Source: Christensenella sp. UBA5489
Lineage (GTDB): Bacteria; Bacillota; Clostridia; Christensenellales; UBA1242
Reading direction: 5' to 3'
Assembly (NCBI GenBank): GCA_002424095.1
Contig: DIPL01000003.1
Location: 112,373 to 120,774, forward strand
DNA: 8,402 bases
The notes beneath the pieces were generated by a model. The model saw only the letters and a program-made list of their open reading frames with translations. It was not told the DNA's origin and did no database searches. Numbering within the stretch: position 1 is the stretch's first letter; each line of letters opens with the position of its first letter. Below, piece after piece: positions 6,517 to 8,402 of the stretch. The translations under genes and the position numbers were made by a program.

Positions 6517-6544
6517 GATTAAAAAGAAATTGTTTGGAAATAAT
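6517..6544 (+). promoter_or_regulatory. Weak sigma-F-like promoter candidate for spoIIQ
   Basis: GGAAATAAT (6536-6544) fits the sigma-F -10 consensus GGHWANNHT. GATTA (6517-6521) is a 4-of-5 match to GYWTA but sits 14 bases upstream, where about 16 is usual. In Bacillus spoIIQ is a sigma-F target, so the position makes sense. No convincing sigma-A promoter was found in 6421-6562. The start would fall close to the ribosome binding site. Confidence 0.25.
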
Positions 6545-6562
6545 GAAAACAAGGAGGTTAAA

Positions 6563-7162
6563 ATGAAAAAAGAAAATAAATTTGCTGCTTTTATTAAAAA
6601 GTATGGCGCATACTGTATGGCTGGAATTTTAGTCGTAGCAATCGCTGTAACTGTTGTAATTGCAAGTTCAGATTTGGAATCAACAAACGCAAACTTGTCG
6701 CCGGCAGAAAATCCGATTGTAAGTGTTAGTGCACCACCAGCGTTGACATTTTCAGTGCCAATGCTCAATGCGGAAATTGTTAAAGAATTTTCCGCAGATG
6801 GACTTTATTTCAATAAAACTCGTGGGCAATGGGAATACCACGGTGGCGTTGATTTGATTTCGGATGATATGGCAGTTTTCTCGGCGGCTGATGGAAAAGT
6901 AAGTGCGGTCTATTCTAATTATGGCGATGGACAAGTTGTTGTTATAACTCACTCGAACAATTTCAAGAGTGTATACAGTTCTTTGGATGCCGATTCTCTT
7001 TTGGTTGAAGTGGGCGACAATGTGAAGCATGGCGACCGCATAGGTACGGCAAGTGATACTGCGAATTATGAACAGTTAGATGGAACGCATTTGCACTTTG
7101 AATTGCTTCAAAACGACCAAAAAATTGACCCATCAAATTATTTGGAATTTGAAAATAAATAA
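6563..7162 (+). CDS. spoIIQ: SpoIIQ-like M23 (LytM) family protein
   Basis: SpoIIQ is a forespore membrane protein that partners mother-cell SpoIIIAH across the engulfment space. The start is the ATG at 6563, five bases after AAGGAGG (6551-6557). An upstream TTG at 6530 would place the start before this site. The 199-residue product has a short basic N-terminus, one membrane helix (about 15-34), a Ser/Pro/Asn linker and an extracytoplasmic LytM domain (about 70-195). Zinc-ligand positions are intact: His93 and Asp97 in HGGVDL, and His178 in HLHFEL (His176 is the catalytic histidine). The other usual catalytic histidine, in the YxHL motif, is replaced: Y138-S-S-L gives Ser140. This fits a structural or altered-activity protein more than a normal endopeptidase. 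The nearby spoIIID supports SpoIIQ over a generic M23 hydrolase. Murein hydrolase activity is uncertain. Confidence 0.8.
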   Translation: MKKENKFAAFIKKYGAYCMAGILVVAIAVTVVIASSDLESTNANLSPAENPIVSVSAPPALTFSVPMLNAEIVKEFSADGLYFNKTRGQWEYHGGVDLISDDMAVFSAADGKVSAVYSNYGDGQVVVITHSNNFKSVYSSLDADSLLVEVGDNVKHGDRIGTASDTANYEQLDGTHLHFELLQNDQKIDPSNYLEFENK

Positions 7163-7222
7163 AACTTAAAGATAAGAAATTTAAAAAATTAAGTTAAAAT
7201 ATTTTAATAATTTAAGATTATT
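7163..7222 (+). terminator. Weak A/T hairpins after spoIIQ
   Basis: AACTTAA (7163-7169) pairs with TTAAGTT (7189-7195). Then AATAAT (7206-7211) pairs with ATTATT (7217-7222) around a five-base loop, followed by T-rich sequence. Neither is a strong terminator, but they fill the gap before the separate acpP promoter. Confidence 0.25.
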
Positions 7223-7250
7223 CCTTTATTTATTTAATTTTTTAAAACAG

Positions 7251-7279
7251 TTTACAAAATGTCGCCGTTATGTTATAAT
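7251..7279 (+). promoter_or_regulatory. Strong sigma-A promoter of acpP
   Basis: TTTACA (7251-7256), a 17-base spacer, then a perfect TATAAT (7274-7279) preceded by TG at the extended -10 position (7271-7272). The start would be near 7286, about 20 bases before the ATG, and GGAGG (7295-7299) lies in that leader. Confidence 0.75.
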
Positions 7280-7305
7280 TTTTGCATTAAAAACGGAGGC
7301 GTTAC

Positions 7306-7539
7306 ATGACGTTGGATAAAGTTAAAGAAATAATAGCATCACAACTCAATATTGATGCAAAAAAAATCAAAGCAGAAGATAAAATAATCGAAGATTTAGG
7401 TGCAGATTCGCTTGATATTGTTGAATTGCTTATGAAACTTGAAGAAGAATTCGGAATAAGCATTCCCGACGAAGATACTTCTAAAATGAAAACAGTTGGA
7501 GAAATTTTAGACGTGATTAAGTCTAAAAAGACAGAATAA
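7306..7539 (+). CDS. acpP: Acyl carrier protein
   Basis: The 77-residue acidic protein carries growing acyl chains on a 4'-phosphopantetheine arm during fatty-acid synthesis in the cytosol. The attachment site is Ser35 in GADSLDIVELLM, the canonical DSL motif. Size, the helix-rich acidic profile and the conserved EEEFGISIPDED segment all match type II AcpP. It starts at ATG 7306 with GGAGG six bases upstream and has its own extended -10 promoter, so expression is probably vegetative and constitutive. No fab, plsX or acpS gene is adjacent in the window. Instead it sits between spoIIQ and spoIIID, which is unusual. A second ACP paralogue elsewhere in the genome cannot be excluded. Confidence 0.95.
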   Translation: MTLDKVKEIIASQLNIDAKKIKAEDKIIEDLGADSLDIVELLMKLEEEFGISIPDEDTSKMKTVGEILDVIKSKKTE

Positions 7540-7545
7540 ATTGCT

Positions 7546-7564
7546 AAATATTCTAAAATATTTT
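7546..7564 (+). terminator. A/T hairpin just after acpP
   Basis: AAATATT (7546-7552) pairs exactly with AATATTT (7557-7563) around CTAA, beginning six bases after the stop codon and followed by a short T run. It is weak, because no G-C pair is present. It may act with the stronger hairpin downstream. Confidence 0.3.
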
Positions 7565-7677
7565 GTCATCTTTTCTGAGAAATCATTTTGAAATTTTAGT
7601 AAAAAGTCAGGGCTTTGGGGTTAATGTCTATTTAAAAATTTTAAAAATAGATTAAAAATACTTTATGGCTTTTAAAT
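7565..7677. other. Non-coding stretch with a TCTATTT/AAATAGA hairpin
   Basis: No gene is seen between the acpP hairpin and the strong terminator. TCTATTT (7627-7633) pairs exactly with AAATAGA (7645-7651), and the loop is itself A/T self-complementary. A G-rich patch (about 7609-7620) precedes it. There is no T run directly after the stem, so this is probably not a terminator; it could be part of a long 3' untranslated region. Confidence 0.35.
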
Positions 7678-7711
7678 AGCGCTACTTGCTTTCTAGTAAG
7701 TGGCGTTTTTT
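7678..7711 (+). terminator. Strong rho-independent terminator between acpP and spoIIID
   Basis: The arm 7680-7690 pairs over 11 positions with 7695-7705, including two G-T pairs, around a TTCT loop. Six T (7706-7711) follow. It separates the acpP transcript from spoIIID, so spoIIID needs its own promoter. Confidence 0.85.
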
Positions 7712-7721
7712 GATTGCTAAA

Positions 7722-7790
7722 TTTTGCCTTGTGATTTCCTTATATGATAAACGTTGTCAGAATTTGGCAAATGATGTTCTTTTTTGCCTT
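7722..7790. promoter_or_regulatory. Three copies of GGCAAA/TTTGCC upstream of spoIIID
   Basis: TTTGCC occurs at 7723-7728 and 7783-7788, and its complement GGCAAA at 7766-7771. The last two form a perfect inverted repeat with an 11-base gap covering the expected -35 region of the spoIIID promoter. TTTTGCCTT is repeated exactly at 7722-7730 and 7782-7790. This looks like an operator or activator site, but the binding protein is unknown. Confidence 0.35.
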
Positions 7791-7797
7791 AATTTCT

Positions 7798-7805
7798 CAT
7801 ACATT
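7798..7805 (+). promoter_or_regulatory. Sigma-E-type -10 element of spoIIID
   Basis: CATACATT matches the sigma-E -10 consensus CATACAHT at every position, as expected for spoIIID, a sigma-E target in Bacillus. The start would be near 7812, about 23 bases before the ATG. The -35 region (about 7776-7783) does not match KMATATT well, which could mean an activator helps. Confidence 0.5.
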
Positions 7806-7834
7806 AGATAAAAAGTCAATGAGAAGGGGCATCA

Positions 7835-8086
7835 ATGAATTTTATTCTAAATCAAAGAGCATTAAGGCTTGGGCGTCATATCTTGAAAACAAAACAAACA
7901 GTTCGGCAAACGGCGCAAGTTTTTGGTGTCAGCAAAAGCACGGTTCATTACGACGTTTCCAAAAGACTCAAAAAAATCAATTTTCAACTTTATGAAAAGA
8001 TACATAAAATCTTAGACGACAATTTTAATTCGAAGCATATACGTGGTGGCGAGGCGACACGAAAAAAATTCTTAAACCAAAAATGA
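7835..8086 (+). CDS. spoIIID: Stage III sporulation transcription factor SpoIIID
   Basis: SpoIIID is a small DNA-binding protein that activates and represses many mother-cell genes between the sigma-E and sigma-K stages. The 83-residue product is close to full family length. A helix-turn-helix spans about residues 22-45 (TVRQTAQVFGVSKSTVHYDV), and the characteristic basic C-terminal helix region includes HIRGGEATRKKF. These match Bacillus SpoIIID closely as remembered, including the F-G-V-S-K-S-T-V-H core. One difference is Tyr39 where the family usually has Lys in the recognition helix. The start at ATG 7835 follows AAGGGG (7824-7829) by five bases. A sigma-E-type -10 lies just upstream, and a strong terminator isolates the gene from acpP. 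An overlapping open frame from 7744 is a shadow. Confidence 0.96.
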   Translation: MNFILNQRALRLGRHILKTKQTVRQTAQVFGVSKSTVHYDVSKRLKKINFQLYEKIHKILDDNFNSKHIRGGEATRKKFLNQK

Positions 8087-8106
8087 ATTTCAAACGAGAA
8101 TTAAGT

Positions 8107-8151
8107 TAGTTATTTGTATTTTTTAAATTGCAAATTAAAAACAAATAACTA
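8107..8151 (+). repeat. Large imperfect palindrome after spoIIID
   Basis: The 11-base arms 8107-8117 and 8141-8151 are exact inverse complements. Inside, TTTTAA (8121-8126) pairs with TTAAAA (8135-8140) around a TTGCAA-centred core, with one A-A mismatch and a three-base bulge. It begins about 20 bases after the spoIIID stop. No T run follows on the + strand, so a terminator role is uncertain. Confidence 0.45.
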
Positions 8152-8346
8152 TTAAATAAACTATTTAATTAATTAAATTAAAACAATTATATAATAATAA
8201 TTAATTAAAATAATTAATAAAAACAATAAAATAATTAATTAAATAATAAAAACAAATTAAAAAATGAATTTTAATTATAAATAAATTAAATAAATTATTA
8301 ATAAATACTAAATAAATTCAATTAAATTTAATAAAAAACATTTTTC

Positions 8347-8373
8347 AATAATTATGATTTCATAATTATTTTT
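8347..8373 (+). terminator. Perfect 11-base A/T hairpin with T run, possible terminator
   Basis: The arm 8347-8357 is the exact inverse complement of 8360-8370, with two bases between. A run of five T (8369-8373) overlaps the end of the second arm. Almost all pairs are A-T, so stability is low. It could end the long spoIIID transcript or serve as a protein site. Confidence 0.3.
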
Positions 8374-8385
8374 GTCTTATTTAAG

Positions 8386-8391
8386 TTGACA
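8386..8391 (+). promoter_or_regulatory. Possible -35 box of the next gene, cut by the window end
   Basis: TTGACA at 8386-8391 matches the sigma-A -35 consensus fully. A -10 box would be expected around 8408-8414, beyond the window. It is only a six-base match. Confidence 0.3.
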
Positions 8392-8402
8392 TAATTCGAC
8401 AG

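Larger units (their letters stand above)
8087..8402. other. Extremely A/T-rich non-coding spacer after spoIIID
   Basis: No gene is visible. From about 8151 to 8340 the + strand is almost entirely A and T, with a single G (8265) and only a few C. AATTAATT-like units recur without a fixed period. The stretch is flanked by two palindromes and ends with a possible -35 box. It may be a simple linker, a low-stability region or a hypervariable spacer. Confidence 0.6.

Noticed and set aside
6530..6562. TTG start extending spoIIQ by 11 residues
   Set aside because: The strong AAGGAGG site at 6551-6557 lies inside that extension and is placed correctly for ATG 6563.
6514..7030. Minus-strand open frames opposite spoIIQ
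   Set aside because: They are shadows of a gene with clear LytM motifs, with no start signals or recognisable domains.
7744..7995. Open frame of 83 residues overlapping spoIIID in another frame
   Set aside because: It covers the promoter and most of spoIIID, whose own frame is unambiguous; the product has no family features.
8151..8340. CRISPR array or tandem repeat
   Set aside because: AATTAATT-like units recur with no fixed period, spacers or conserved repeat; the similarity comes from base composition.

Overview
The window is an AT-rich chromosomal segment with every recognisable gene on the + strand. It looks like an endospore-forming, low-GC Firmicute of the Clostridia type. The grounds are a C-terminal Mfd followed by a PrsA/SurA-like lipoprotein, a SpoIIQ-like M23 protein close to a clear SpoIIID, strong AAGGAG-type ribosome binding sites, and consensus sigma-A promoters. 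Codon use is the standard bacterial code (TGA and TAA act as stops). The genus cannot be named from sequence alone; uncultured gut Clostridia are a plausible guess.

Layout. 1-1002: 3' end of mfd, cut by the window edge. 1201-2901: large parvulin-type peptidyl-prolyl isomerase lipoprotein with its own promoter and a good terminator. 2902-3220: AT-rich spacer. 3221-4525: polytopic membrane protein of the flippase-like / LPG-synthase membrane-domain family, whose promoter sits directly on the start codon. 4648-5058: small helical protein, perhaps YlbF-like, behind a full-consensus sigma-A promoter. 5174-5809: single-pass membrane protein with a predicted extracytoplasmic beta-rich domain and a sporulation-type promoter. 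5947-6420: small exported protein that may be YwmB-like. 6563-7162: SpoIIQ-like M23 protein. 7306-7539: acyl carrier protein. 7835-8086: SpoIIID. 8087-8402: almost pure A/T spacer with two palindromes and a possible -35 box at the edge.

How the parts fit. The right half (5947-8086) resembles the ywmB - (murA - spoIID) - spoIIQ - spoIIID neighbourhood of Bacillus and Clostridium, but murA and spoIID are absent and acpP is inserted between spoIIQ and spoIIID. SpoIIQ would act at the engulfing forespore membrane and SpoIIID in the mother cell. The 5174 gene may join the same programme through its promoter. The left half is housekeeping: transcription-coupled repair, extracytoplasmic protein folding and a lipid/envelope membrane protein. 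Most genes have their own promoter and a terminator-like hairpin, so the region reads as single-gene transcription units, not one long operon.

I see no CRISPR array, IS element, phage gene, tRNA or rRNA. The most interesting signals are regulatory: possible leaderless transcripts, a shared sporulation-type promoter motif, and a three-copy GGCAAA motif before spoIIID. There are also two protein oddities, a missing M23 catalytic histidine and unassigned exported proteins. I do not see convincing evidence of a wholly new multi-gene system.
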